64,000 nucleotides of DNA from positions 21,697 through 85,696 of the forward strand of contig NZ_BMOD01000022.1 in NCBI RefSeq assembly GCF_014646895.1, read 5' to 3'. Below the pieces are notes generated by a model. The model worked only from the letters and a program-made list of their open reading frames with translations. It did no database searches and was not told the origin of the DNA. Shown one piece after another: positions 50,737-59,081 of the stretch. The stretch's first letter is position 1, and each line of letters begins with the position of its first letter. The translations under genes were made by a program, and so were the position numbers. Origin of the DNA: Deinococcus roseus. GTDB taxonomy: Bacteria; Deinococcota; Deinococci; Deinococcales; Deinococcaceae.

Positions 50737-51534
50737 TCAGTCGAAATCAAACCCCAGGCCATCAAAGAAACCTTTGAGGGGAAAGCTGGGAATGGGGGTG
50801 CGGGTGCCACCCACAGCGAAATACTCGGTTTTCATGCTTTCCTGCATTTGCTCCAGGTACTCCGGGGGCATCTTGGCAAAGCGGGAGTTGGCCCCCATCT
50901 GGCTGCGGTGGGCTTTCATGGAAGCCTGTTTCTGCTCTATGACAGCACTGACATCGAGTTTCACGGCAATGGTCGCATCACTCACGCCATACACTTTTGG
51001 GTCCAGGTTCTGGTTGATGCCGGTCTGGGCCATGCGCTCGGCAAAGGACACCGGCAGAACGTTGTAGAACAGGCGTTTGGGGGTGCCAGAAGAATAAAAC
51101 AGTGCAGTCACTGCCCGGTGAATCACCAGATGGTCAATGTGCCCGTAGCCACCGTGGGGGTCAAAGGTCAGCAGCACGTCAGGGTTGAGGGACTCAATGT
51201 AAGGCCTGAGTTTTGCTTCCACCTCAAAAATGTCCTGGTGCATGAAAGCAGAGCCGTTCTCGGTCTGGGTGCGCTCAAAACGCCCTGAATCGTGGTAGCC
51301 CAGAAAGATGGGTTCATGGATGCCCAGGGCAGCGCAGGAATCGCGCAACTCCTGTTCCCGTTGTGCGCCCAGATCGGTGATGTGTTCCAGTTCAGGGTCG
51401 GTGATCTTGCCCGATTCGCCACGGGTGGCGCAGATCAGGTGCACATCCACCCCAAGTTTTGCATAGTGGGCCAGAACACCCCCTGAGAAAGCTTCGTCGT
51501 CCGGGTGGGCATACAGTGCAAGTAATGTCGGCAT
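50737..51534 (-). CDS. PIG-L/LmbE-family deacetylase
   Basis: This 265-residue zinc deacetylase has the family hallmark AHPDDEAFSGG near residue 9 and the distal zinc His region DPHGGYGHIDHLVIHRAV. Relatives remove acetyl from GlcNAc conjugates, including BshB in bacillithiol and MshB in mycothiol synthesis. A bacillithiol role is plausible for this group but nothing nearby proves it. ATG 51534 is chosen because TATGCT ends 7 nt upstream. It is divergent from the amylase gene. Confidence 0.88.
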   Translation of the reverse strand: MPTLLALYAHPDDEAFSGGVLAHYAKLGVDVHLICATRGESGKITDPELEHITDLGAQREQELRDSCAALGIHEPIFLGYHDSGRFERTQTENGSAFMHQDIFEVEAKLRPYIESLNPDVLLTFDPHGGYGHIDHLVIHRAVTALFYSSGTPKRLFYNVLPVSFAERMAQTGINQNLDPKVYGVSDATIAVKLDVSAVIEQKQASMKAHRSQMGANSRFAKMPPEYLEQMQESMKTEYFAVGGTRTPIPSFPLKGFFDGLGFDFD

Positions 51535-51541
51535 GTACCTG

Positions 51542-51547
51542 AGCATA
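51542..51547 (-). promoter_or_regulatory. -10 box of leaderless PIG-L gene
   Basis: TATGCT on the minus strand, 7 nt before the ATG at 51534. Confidence 0.5.
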
Positions 51548-51622
51548 AAGGCTGGGTTTGCGGGGATGTGTGACGGCAGAGGGAATTCTGGAAAGGACAG
51601 CAGGAACCCTTCTGCTTCTCTG

Positions 51623-51652
51623 TTGGTATCGCTTCCAAATTTCCCTTATACT
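51623..51652 (+). promoter_or_regulatory. Leaderless promoter of the alpha-amylase gene
   Basis: TTGGTA (51623-51628), an 18-bp spacer and TATACT (51647-51652), then 6 nt and ATG at 51659. It sets the start: the frame extends upstream to 51533, but that part would not be in the RNA. Confidence 0.7.
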
Positions 51653-51658
51653 TTTTCC

Positions 51659-53776
51659 ATGCGACAATTGAAAACCTGGCTGCTCAGCCTTGGACTCTTA
51701 TCCAGCTTTGCTCTTGCCCAGACCCCAGATTTCAGCAACGACCGGATTTACTTCCTGCTCACAGACCGCTTTGCCAACGGAGACACCAGCAACGATCTGG
51801 GAGCCAATTCCCAGCAGCCCCTCAACTGGCATGGGGGAGACTTCAAAGGCGTCACCCAGAAGATCAAAGAAGGCTATTTCCAGAAGCTGGGCTTCTCGGC
51901 CATCTGGATCACTCCGGTGTACCTGCAGACCCCACCTGTACCCGTGACAGGTGGACCCAATGCTGGAACAGAATTCGCAGGGTACCACGGTTACTGGGCC
52001 GAGGATTACTTCAAAGTGGACCCCCATCTGGGCACCCTGGAAGACCTGAAAGAACTGGTGAAAGTGGCGCACGAGAATGGCCTGAAGGTGGTGCAGGACA
52101 TGGTGGTCAACCACCTGGGCTACGGGGCCACCCTTTCAGAAACGCATCCGGAATACTTCCACACCCAGGCAGATTGCAATGCCAGCAGCAACAAAGATCA
52201 GGATTGCGCCCTGGCTGGACTCCCGGACCTCAAGCAAGAGCTTCCAGAAGTGCAGAAACTGCTCAATGATGCGGTGTCTTACTGGGTCAAGGAGGTGGGC
52301 ATTGATGGCATCCGTATGGACACCATGAAGCACTCCAGCGATGCGTACTGGCCGCAGTTCTTTGCTGAGGGTGGACCTGCAGACCCAGCAAAAGTCTGGA
52401 CGGTGGGTGAGGTCTTCGATGGCAACCCGGTGTTCCTCTCCAAATTTCTGAACATGGGTTCTCCTTCTGTCTTTGACTTTGGACTGTATGGGGCCATCAA
52501 AGACAGCATTTCTGGTGGGGGAGATGCCACAAAAGTGGCAGAGGTGCTGGCCCAGGACAGCGTTTACCCAGATGCCAGAAGGCTCAGCACCTTCATCGAC
52601 AACCACGATGTCAAACGCTTCATCTCAGAGGCAGCAGAGCGTGGCGTGACTGGAACTGCAGCTGTAGAACGGCTGGATCTGGCCCTCAGCCTGATTTACA
52701 CCCTACGGGGCACCCCTGTGGTCTACTACGGCACCGAACTGGCCTCTCCCGGAGAGGGTGATCCCTACAATTATCCGCTGGGCCGCAGCAACCGGGAAGA
52801 CATGAACTTCACCGGAGCCCAGGATGCCCCCATCAGCAAACGCCTGATGACCCTCAACCAGATCAGGGCCAGCACCCCGGCCCTCAGAAACGGCAAGTAT
52901 GCAGAGGTGTGCAGGCCCTACGGTGACACCAACATCTTTGCTTTCAAACGCTCGCAACTGGGACAGCCTCCGCTGGTGGTGGTGATGAACAACGGGGACA
53001 GCCCCATTGACCTGAGTGCATTGCCTCTGGAACTCTCCAAGACTTTTGCAGCCAGCGCACCCCTCAGCGAACTGACCGGGAAAGCCCTGTCTGTCAGCCT
53101 GAATGCAGATGGCAACCTGGTGGGCTCCCTGCCTGCCCGCTCTTTCTACATCCTGACCGCAGAAAGAGGAAGCAACCCATACGCTGCCCCGGAAAACCCC
53201 TGCATTGCCCTTGCCAAAGCGGGAGGGGCCAGCGCACTGGTCAAAATGAACTTCACTGTGGATGCCCGTTCACAGGGCAATGGTCCCATTGAACTCAGGC
53301 GTTTTGACACCGGATCACAGGTCACCTATCCCATGCAACCAGACCCCGAGCACCCCGGCTTCTGGAAAACCAGCATCAGCGTGCCCAAAAACACCCTGCT
53401 GAAATTCAAGTACGGCAACCTGAACCCCAGGGCGCAGAACTCGGGATACGAAGGGTTTGGAGAGCCAGACCGCTCTGTGGTGGCCAGAGCAGAAAACGCT
53501 GATGTGCAGGGGGTTTACAATTTCATTGTGTCTCCGGTTCCACCGTTTGTCCTGACCGGCAAAGTCACCAGAAATGGTCAGCCCGTCGCCAATGCGCTGG
53601 TGGCTCTCGAAGGAGAAAACACCCTTTTCCATGCGCTCACCCTGGAGGATGGCAGCTATTACCTGCCCCTGCCTGCTGGAAAACAGAAGCTCCGGGCCAG
53701 ACACCCCGATGCTGGCAGCACCGAATGGACAGAGGTGGAAGGATCCCAGCAGAATTTTAATTTTGAATTGAAGTGA
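51659..53776 (+). CDS. Secreted GH13 alpha-amylase with C-terminal accessory domains
   Basis: The 705 residues start with a signal peptide (WLLSLGLLSSFALAQ). The GH13 barrel shows VQDMVVNHLG, the nucleophile Asp in IDGIRMDTMKH, the acid Glu in WTVGEVFDGN and the third Asp in TFIDNHDVKRF. After the C-terminal amylase domain come a beta domain resembling a starch-binding module (about residues 520-610) and a carboxypeptidase-regulatory-like domain (VLTGKVTRNGQPVANALVAL). It degrades extracellular starch; products could feed the cytoplasmic phosphorylase at 5865. Confidence 0.92.
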   Translation: MRQLKTWLLSLGLLSSFALAQTPDFSNDRIYFLLTDRFANGDTSNDLGANSQQPLNWHGGDFKGVTQKIKEGYFQKLGFSAIWITPVYLQTPPVPVTGGPNAGTEFAGYHGYWAEDYFKVDPHLGTLEDLKELVKVAHENGLKVVQDMVVNHLGYGATLSETHPEYFHTQADCNASSNKDQDCALAGLPDLKQELPEVQKLLNDAVSYWVKEVGIDGIRMDTMKHSSDAYWPQFFAEGGPADPAKVWTVGEVFDGNPVFLSKFLNMGSPSVFDFGLYGAIKDSISGGGDATKVAEVLAQDSVYPDARRLSTFIDNHDVKRFISEAAERGVTGTAAVERLDLALSLIYTLRGTPVVYYGTELASPGEGDPYNYPLGRSNREDMNFTGAQDAPISKRLMTLNQIRASTPALRNGKYAEVCRPYGDTNIFAFKRSQLGQPPLVVVMNNGDSPIDLSALPLELSKTFAASAPLSELTGKALSVSLNADGNLVGSLPARSFYILTAERGSNPYAAPENPCIALAKAGGASALVKMNFTVDARSQGNGPIELRRFDTGSQVTYPMQPDPEHPGFWKTSISVPKNTLLKFKYGNLNPRAQNSGYEGFGEPDRSVVARAENADVQGVYNFIVSPVPPFVLTGKVTRNGQPVANALVALEGENTLFHALTLEDGSYYLPLPAGKQKLRARHPDAGSTEWTEVEGSQQNFNFELK

Positions 53777-53784
53777 TGTTTTGG

Positions 53785-53821
53785 GTCAAAAAGGACAGGC
53801 CAGAAGCCTGCCCTTTTTGAC
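53785..53821 (+). terminator. Intrinsic terminator of the amylase gene
   Basis: GTCAAAAAGGACAGGC / GCCTGCCCTTTTTGAC, 16-bp arms with one A-C mismatch and a 5-nt loop. Confidence 0.75.
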
Positions 53822-53847
53822 GCCAGCTGGTTTTTGTGACCATCAAA

Positions 53848-53876
53848 TTGCAATCGGGATTACAGGATGGAACAAT
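53848..53876 (+). promoter_or_regulatory. Leaderless promoter of the LURP-one gene
   Basis: TTGCAA (53848-53853), a 17-bp spacer and AACAAT (53871-53876), then 7 nt and ATG at 53884. It excludes the in-frame codons at 53836 and 53875, which lie inside the promoter. Confidence 0.6.
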
Positions 53877-53883
53877 GGGTCTC

Positions 53884-54489
53884 ATGGTCACTGCCAAACT
53901 GAATTATCCCCTCACTGCCACTTTCCGAATTGTCACCCTGTCCCCCGAATTGCAGGTCAAAAATGCCTCTGGTGATCTGGTGTTGCAGATCAAACAGAAG
54001 TTGCTCACCCTGCGTGAAGACACCACGGCCTATCAGGATGTGAACAAAACCATTCCGGTGTACCGCATGAAAGCAGACCGCATCAGCGGTTTCTGGGCGG
54101 TGCACAACTTCTGGAGCTACAAGGGCGAACAATTCCTGGGAAGCATCCGCGCCAACGGCCTGAGGTCCATCTGGCGGATCAGTTACAGTGTCACCGACCA
54201 CAACCAGAAAGAGGTGTTCCGCATCCGGGAGGAAAACCCCTGGATCAAACTGCTGGACGCCCTGCTCTGTGAAATTGATGGCATTGGCTGGATTTTTGGG
54301 ATGTTCATCAATCCCGTTTATCTGGTGGAGGACACTTCAGGCAGGGTCCTGTTCCGCATCAAGAAGAAACGCTCCTTCTTTGAAAGGTCTTTCACCATGG
54401 AAGCAGACCAGAAGGTCTCCGAAGAGCATCAGGAACTGGCTTTGCTGGCCCTGGCCCAGTCGGTCTTGCTGGAACGTGCCAGGGGCTGA
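53884..54489 (+). CDS. LURP-one-related (tubby-like) protein
   Basis: The 201 residues match the LURP-one/phospholipid-scramblase-like beta-barrel with a central hydrophobic helix (LDALLCEIDGIGWIFGMFI, about residues 120-140). Repeats of the form D-x-x-G/N-x-x-V/L-F-R-I (NQKEVFRIREE, SGRVLFRIKKK) are characteristic. The fold is shared with tubby proteins, which bind membrane lipids. No bacterial function is settled. It stands between terminators as a single gene. Confidence 0.8.
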   Translation: MVTAKLNYPLTATFRIVTLSPELQVKNASGDLVLQIKQKLLTLREDTTAYQDVNKTIPVYRMKADRISGFWAVHNFWSYKGEQFLGSIRANGLRSIWRISYSVTDHNQKEVFRIREENPWIKLLDALLCEIDGIGWIFGMFINPVYLVEDTSGRVLFRIKKKRSFFERSFTMEADQKVSEEHQELALLALAQSVLLERARG

Positions 54490-54514
54490 GCCAAAACCTC
54501 CACTTCAACTTCAG

Positions 54515-54563
54515 CAGAAGGCAAAGGCGAACGCGCTCTTTGCTTTCTGCCTTTTGCCTTCTG
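54515..54563. repeat. Inverted repeat after the LURP-one gene
   Basis: CAGAAGGCAAA and TTTGCCTTCTG, 11-bp perfect arms, with a 27-nt loop containing a CTTTGC/GCAAAG inner match. It may end the LURP-one transcript, though there is no clean T-tract. Confidence 0.5.
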
Positions 54564-54571
54564 CCCTGAGA

Positions 54572-54577
54572 TACACT
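54572..54577 (+). promoter_or_regulatory. -10 box of leaderless AlaX gene
   Basis: TACACT, then 7 nt, then the ATG at 54585. No Shine-Dalgarno. Confidence 0.5.
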
Positions 54578-54584
54578 GGTTTCC

Positions 54585-55757
54585 ATGACGGTTTTGCTGT
54601 TTCATGAAGACTCTTACCGCACCAGTTTCATTGCCACCGTGACGGCCCGCAAAGGCAACCAGGTGGTGCTGGACCAGACAGCTTTCTATGCGGAAGCCGG
54701 AGGGCAGAATGCCGACCAGGGGTTTTTTGTCTGGGAAGACCAGCGCATTCCGGTCACAGATGTGCAGAAAGCAGATGGGCAGGTCTGGCACACCCTGACG
54801 GGAGACATTGTTCCCGAGGTGGGGGCTTATGTGCATGGAGAGGTGGACTGGAGCCTGCGGTACCAGCACATGCAGCGGCACTCTGGGGAGCACCTGCTGG
54901 CCCAGGCCTTCTTGCGGGTGAATCCTGAATTCAAGGTGCAGGCGGTCAGCATGCGCAGCCACGAATGCACCCTGGACCTCTCAGGCAATCCCACAGAAGA
55001 AGATGCCAGAACAGCTGAACAGGTGATCATGCGCTCCATTTACCGCAATTTGCCTTTTCAAACCACCTGGGTGACAGGTGCCGAATTGAAGCAGTACCCC
55101 CTCAGAAGACCGCCCCAGGTGGAAGGGCGCATCCGTCTGGTCTGCGTGATGGACCGCATGGACCGCACCGGTTACTGGGAGGTCAGTGCATGCGGAGGAA
55201 CCCATGTGAACCGCACCGGTGAGGTGGGCGCGGTGTTCATCACCAAACTGGAGAAAGTGGCTGGAGGGCTCACACGTGTCTTTTTTGTGACGGGTCATGA
55301 AGCTTACCAGCTCCTCACCCAGATCTACCGGGACGCCAGAACCCTGGCCAGTTCTTTTTCCACCAGCGTTGAAAAGCTTGCAGAACGGGTGGAAGGCCTC
55401 AGAACCGAGGCCCTGGAGAAAGGGCGCAAGTTGAATGCGGCTTATGAAGCCCTCTCAGAAAGCCTGTTGTCTGGAAAATCCGGGGTGCAGGTGGTGCCTC
55501 TGGCAGACAGCGAGATGCTGAAACCCTTCAGCAAGGTGGCAACAGCGCAGCCTGATCTGCTGTGCGTGGCCTATACGCCAGATGGCCGAGTGGTGGTCAC
55601 GTCTAGCACAAAGGCTTCCGCAAAAGAGGTTTTAGCAGAAATACTGAAGAACGCGCAGGGCAAAGGCGGTGGCAAGCCCGATCTTGCACAGGGCAGCGCC
55701 CCTTTTGAATTCCTTGAGCGAGCGATCCACCTCTGGCGTGAAGGAGCAACCACATGA
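54585..55757 (+). CDS. Alanyl-tRNA editing protein (AlaX-type) with DHHA1 domain
   Basis: Free-standing AlaX proteins hydrolyse Ser- or Gly-tRNA(Ala). The 390 residues contain the N-terminal YAEAGGQNADQG, the editing-site HSGEH (HxxxH, near residue 100) and CGGTH (CxxxH, near residue 200) that bind zinc, and a C-terminal DHHA1 domain with GKGGGKPDLAQG. Length and DHHA1 make it AlaX-L type, a paralogue of the AlaRS editing half. The stop overlaps the next ATG by 4 bases. Confidence 0.92.
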   Translation: MTVLLFHEDSYRTSFIATVTARKGNQVVLDQTAFYAEAGGQNADQGFFVWEDQRIPVTDVQKADGQVWHTLTGDIVPEVGAYVHGEVDWSLRYQHMQRHSGEHLLAQAFLRVNPEFKVQAVSMRSHECTLDLSGNPTEEDARTAEQVIMRSIYRNLPFQTTWVTGAELKQYPLRRPPQVEGRIRLVCVMDRMDRTGYWEVSACGGTHVNRTGEVGAVFITKLEKVAGGLTRVFFVTGHEAYQLLTQIYRDARTLASSFSTSVEKLAERVEGLRTEALEKGRKLNAAYEALSESLLSGKSGVQVVPLADSEMLKPFSKVATAQPDLLCVAYTPDGRVVVTSSTKASAKEVLAEILKNAQGKGGGKPDLAQGSAPFEFLERAIHLWREGATT

Positions 55758-56962
55758 AAGACTACTCCAGCAAAGCCGTGCACGTCGGAATTCCCAGGGG
55801 CCACGCAGAGCCTCTCGGCATCCCGATCTACCCGGCGGCTGCCTACCAGTTCGATGAACTGGACGTTGCCGCAGACGAATTTCAGCAAAACACCGGATAC
55901 AGCTACATCCGAATGCAAAACATGACCAACCAGGCCCTCGAAGAGCGCCTGAACAGCCTGGAACGGGCCGATGCCACTGTGGTGATGGCCAGCGGTCAGG
56001 CGGCCACCCTGGCCTGCTTCCTCTCCACCTGCAAAGCTGGAGACCACATTGTGGCGTCCAGTGCGGTTTTTGGTGGAACAGCAGGCCTCCTGAACAACGT
56101 GCTTCCCAACCTGGGTATCACCTCCACCATCGTGGACAACAACCCCGAAGCCGCAAAAGGTGCAATGCAGGAAAACACCCGCCTGCTGTGGGTGGAAACC
56201 GTCTCCAACCCCAACGGAGATGTGGCAGATTTGCAAGGCTGGGCCGATGTGGCCCACGCCCATGGTGCCCTGTTCTGTGTGGACAACACCCTGGCGGGTG
56301 TGGGTTACCTGTGCCGTCCCTTTGACCACGGTGCAGACATGATCATGCACAGCCTGACCAAATGGGCCGGAGGGCACGGCAGCGCCCTGGCCGGTTGCGT
56401 GATGGTCAAGCACGGTTCCAACATCGACAACATCCCCATCCTGCAGGACCTCAAAGCCCAGTATGGCGATCAGGCGCTGGCCCGCAAAGTGCGTTCCATT
56501 GGGGTGCACCAGCTGGGAATGACCCTCAGTCCCTTCAATGCCTTCATGATCGCGCAGGGTCTGGAAACCCTGGAACTCCGCATGCTCAAGGAATGTGACA
56601 ACGCCATGAAAGTGGCCCGCTTCCTGAAAGCCCACTCCAGAGTGAAATCCGTGAACTACAGCGGTCTGGAATCCAGCTCTTTCCATGCGCTGGGCCAGCA
56701 ATACCTGAAGAACGGCTTCGGGGCAGTGATGTCCTTCGAGGTGGAAGATCCCCAGCGTTTCTTTGCCAGCCTGAAGATGATCCGCATGGTGGCCAACCTG
56801 GGAGACACCCGCACCCTGTGCATCCATCCCTGGACCACCACCCACGGCAGGCTCACCGAAGAAGGCAAGCAGGCCGCTGGTGTGACCCCTTACCTGATTC
56901 GCATGACGGTGGGTGTGGAAAGCCTTGAGGACATCATTGCTGACCTTGAAGGTGCCCTCTAA
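55754..56962 (+). CDS. PLP-dependent Cys/Met-metabolism enzyme (trans-sulfuration family)
   Basis: The 402 residues belong to the cystathionine gamma-synthase/O-acetylhomoserine sulfhydrylase/methionine gamma-lyase fold. Signs are YSYIRMQNMTNQALEERLN, VMASGQAATLACFL, the aldimine Asp region in LFCVDNTLAG, and the PLP Lys in MHSLTKWAGGHG. The exact activity cannot be told from motifs alone. It overlaps the AlaX gene by ATGA, so the two are co-translated, although their reactions are not obviously connected. Confidence 0.88.
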   Translation: MKDYSSKAVHVGIPRGHAEPLGIPIYPAAAYQFDELDVAADEFQQNTGYSYIRMQNMTNQALEERLNSLERADATVVMASGQAATLACFLSTCKAGDHIVASSAVFGGTAGLLNNVLPNLGITSTIVDNNPEAAKGAMQENTRLLWVETVSNPNGDVADLQGWADVAHAHGALFCVDNTLAGVGYLCRPFDHGADMIMHSLTKWAGGHGSALAGCVMVKHGSNIDNIPILQDLKAQYGDQALARKVRSIGVHQLGMTLSPFNAFMIAQGLETLELRMLKECDNAMKVARFLKAHSRVKSVNYSGLESSSFHALGQQYLKNGFGAVMSFEVEDPQRFFASLKMIRMVANLGDTRTLCIHPWTTTHGRLTEEGKQAAGVTPYLIRMTVGVESLEDIIADLEGAL

Positions 56963-56985
56963 AATTCAACCCAGACCCAGATTTG

Positions 56986-57015
56986 AAAGGCAGGCCTCAG
57001 GGCTTGCCTTTTTTT
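56986..57015 (+). terminator. Intrinsic terminator after the PLP enzyme gene
   Basis: AAAGGCAGGCC / GGCTTGCCTTT (11 bp with one G-U) is followed by a run of T residues. Confidence 0.85.
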
Positions 57016-57101
57016 GGTGTCAAGCAGCATCAGTGTTCTCCCCATTGCTTTTCCAGACCTGACTTTTTCATGACAAATCAGGTGTATCACAGCTTTTCAC
57101 C

Positions 57102-57107
57102 TAAAAT
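57102..57107 (+). promoter_or_regulatory. -10 box of leaderless PPK2 gene
   Basis: TAAAAT, then 6 nt, then the ATG at 57114. There is no Shine-Dalgarno. Confidence 0.55.
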
Positions 57108-57113
57108 GAAAAC

Positions 57114-57917
57114 ATGGATTTTGACAAGTACTGCATTGATCGTCCCAGGCATGTTCGGCTGGCAGACTGGAAAACCGATGACAAAGGCAAACTGACCAAA
57201 GAAAAAGCCGAATCCCAGATGGAAGAGCTGCGCACCCGCCTGATGGATTTGCAGGAGCGCCTGTATGCCGAGAACGAACGCAGTTTGCTGGTGATCTTGC
57301 AGGCCAGGGATGCTGGTGGCAAAGACGGCACCATCAAGCATGTGATGAGTGGCCTCAACCCTCTGGGGGTCGGGGTGGTGCCCTTCAAGGTGCCCAGTGA
57401 ACTGGAAGCTTCCCACGATTTTCTGTGGCGCATCCATCAGGTGGCCCCCAAAAAAGGACAGGTCACCATCTTCAACCGCAGCCATTACGAGGACATTCTG
57501 GTGCCCACCGTGCACGGTCTGGCAGACAAAGACACCATCGACCGCCGTTACAAGCACATCCGGCATTTTGAGGAGTTGCTGTCAGATTCAGGCACCCGCA
57601 TCCTCAAGTTCTACCTGCACATCTCCAAAGAGGAACAGAAATTGCGTTTGCAGGAACGCCTGGACGACCCGGAAAAACACTGGAAATTCAACCCCGGTGA
57701 CCTCAAAGAACGTGCCCTTTGGGATGAGTACACCGGGGTTTATGAACGCATCCTCTCCGAGACCAGCTCTGGTTTTGCACCCTGGTATGTGATTCCAGCA
57801 GACCGCAAATGGTACCGCAATTTTCTGGTTGGCTCCATTCTGGTGCAGGCCCTGGAAAGCATGGACCTCAAGTACCCCAAAATTGCTGAGGGACTGGATC
57901 ACATCACCATTGAATGA
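57114..57917 (+). CDS. ppk2: Polyphosphate kinase 2
   Basis: PPK2 uses polyphosphate to phosphorylate nucleoside mono- or diphosphates (or the reverse). The 267 residues have Walker A VILQARDAGGKDGTIKHV and Walker B-like TIFNRSHYEDILVP, with the lid and conserved ERLDDPEKHWKFNPGDL. This is a one-domain PPK2. The AMP/ADP preference (class I, II or III) cannot be read with certainty. Together with ppk1 at 2703 it gives the cell both synthesis and use of polyphosphate. Confidence 0.94.
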   Translation: MDFDKYCIDRPRHVRLADWKTDDKGKLTKEKAESQMEELRTRLMDLQERLYAENERSLLVILQARDAGGKDGTIKHVMSGLNPLGVGVVPFKVPSELEASHDFLWRIHQVAPKKGQVTIFNRSHYEDILVPTVHGLADKDTIDRRYKHIRHFEELLSDSGTRILKFYLHISKEEQKLRLQERLDDPEKHWKFNPGDLKERALWDEYTGVYERILSETSSGFAPWYVIPADRKWYRNFLVGSILVQALESMDLKYPKIAEGLDHITIE

Positions 57918-57920
57918 CCC

Positions 57921-57960
57921 CAAAAGGATCTCAAAAGATCTCAAAAGATCTCAAAAGGAC
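57921..57960. repeat. Tandem 10-bp repeat after ppk2
   Basis: Three direct copies of TCAAAAGATC/TCAAAAGGAC (57931-57960), preceded by one variant CCAAAAGGATC. The period of 10 bp is exact. It lies just after the ppk2 stop and before the hydrolase pair, with no hairpin. Confidence 0.65.
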
Positions 57961-58025
57961 AGTGCAAAACAGGGTTTCTGCCTTCTGGCGTAACAATTCC
58001 TGCTGAAAAGGCAGGGGCCAGTGGG

Positions 58026-58031
58026 CACACT
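58026..58031 (+). promoter_or_regulatory. -10 box of leaderless hydrolase gene 1
   Basis: CACACT, then 6 nt, then the ATG at 58038. A weak hexamer, called because the spacing matches the rest of the set. Confidence 0.4.
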
Positions 58032-58037
58032 GTTCTT

Positions 58038-59012
58038 ATGAAACTGAGCATCCGAAAAACCATTGGCTTTTTTGCCCTGCTGACAGTGGGGGTGTATCTC
58101 TTTGCTCCCAGACGCATTTTGACCGTGCTCCCCACCCCCAGAATTCCTGGCATGGAAGAGGGCAAGAAAATCACCCTCAACGGACAGGACATCTATTATG
58201 AGGTGGGGGGTGCAGGTCCACCCGTGGTGTTCATTCACGGCATTGGAGGGGGCAACTCCGGGTACCAGTGGATCAAGAATGTCCCTGAGTTCCTGGCCGG
58301 ACATCGGGTGTATGTGCTGGATTTGCCTGGCTTTGGGCGCAGCATGGCCCGACCCCAGCATTACAGTGCTGGACTTTATGTGGCAGCCATCGAAGCTTTT
58401 TTGAAAGAAGTGGTGCATGAGCCCTGCACGGTGGTGGCTTCCAGCCTGGCGGGTGCATATGCCATCAAGATCGCCCATGATTCCCCGGACCTGATCAAAA
58501 AGCTGGCCCTGGTGTCGCCCACCGGAATTGATCAGCTCATTGATCCGCCCAACATGGCGTTTTACCACCAGCTGATTGGGTCTCCCATCGGGAGCCTGTT
58601 CTCTTTGCTGATTCGCAGCCGTCTGAGTGTCAGTTATTTTCTGAACCAGCAGGTTTACCTGGACCGTGACCTGATCAATGAGGGCATCAAGGATGTCTAC
58701 CACATGCACCTGCAGCTTCCCCATGCCCAGTACCCCATTTTTGCCTTCATCACCGGGCACCTGAACCTGAACATCAAGAAGGAATGGGAGAACCTGACCC
58801 AGCCCACCGTGGTGGTGTGGGGGGCCAGAGACATCAACACGCCTGTGAAAGGCCTGCAGAACTTCAAAGACCTCAAACCTGAACTGGAATCCCAGGTTCT
58901 TTATGCCCGGGCCATTCCCAACGACGAGAAATCTGTAGAGTTCAATGGGTTCCTCAAGCAATTTCTGGGGGATCCCACGGGAGAGGATGTTTTGACCCCA
59001 AATCACAATTGA
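58038..59012 (+). CDS. Membrane-anchored alpha/beta-hydrolase paralogue 1, catalytic His missing
   Basis: The 324 residues have an N-terminal membrane segment (TIGFFALLTVGVYLFA) and an alpha/beta-hydrolase domain. The oxyanion loop VVFIHGIGGGNSGYQW and the nucleophile region VVASSLAGAYAIKIA (Ser) are present and an Asp lies in VVVWGARDINTPV. The segment where the catalytic His should stand (normally GHxPxxExPxxFN) reads RAIPNDEKSVEFN, with Ala in place of His. It is probably not a classical esterase. It is closely related to the next gene. Confidence 0.82.
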   Translation: MKLSIRKTIGFFALLTVGVYLFAPRRILTVLPTPRIPGMEEGKKITLNGQDIYYEVGGAGPPVVFIHGIGGGNSGYQWIKNVPEFLAGHRVYVLDLPGFGRSMARPQHYSAGLYVAAIEAFLKEVVHEPCTVVASSLAGAYAIKIAHDSPDLIKKLALVSPTGIDQLIDPPNMAFYHQLIGSPIGSLFSLLIRSRLSVSYFLNQQVYLDRDLINEGIKDVYHMHLQLPHAQYPIFAFITGHLNLNIKKEWENLTQPTVVVWGARDINTPVKGLQNFKDLKPELESQVLYARAIPNDEKSVEFNGFLKQFLGDPTGEDVLTPNHN

Positions 59013-59069
59013 GCCTGGAGGACTGACCTTACTGTAGTTCAGGCTTCTGAAGTTGTTTTTGCATTCTCC

Positions 59070-59075
59070 GACAAT
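59070..59075 (+). promoter_or_regulatory. -10 box of leaderless hydrolase gene 2
   Basis: GACAAT, then 6 nt, then the ATG at 59082. Confidence 0.4.
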
Positions 59076-59081
59076 GGCTCC

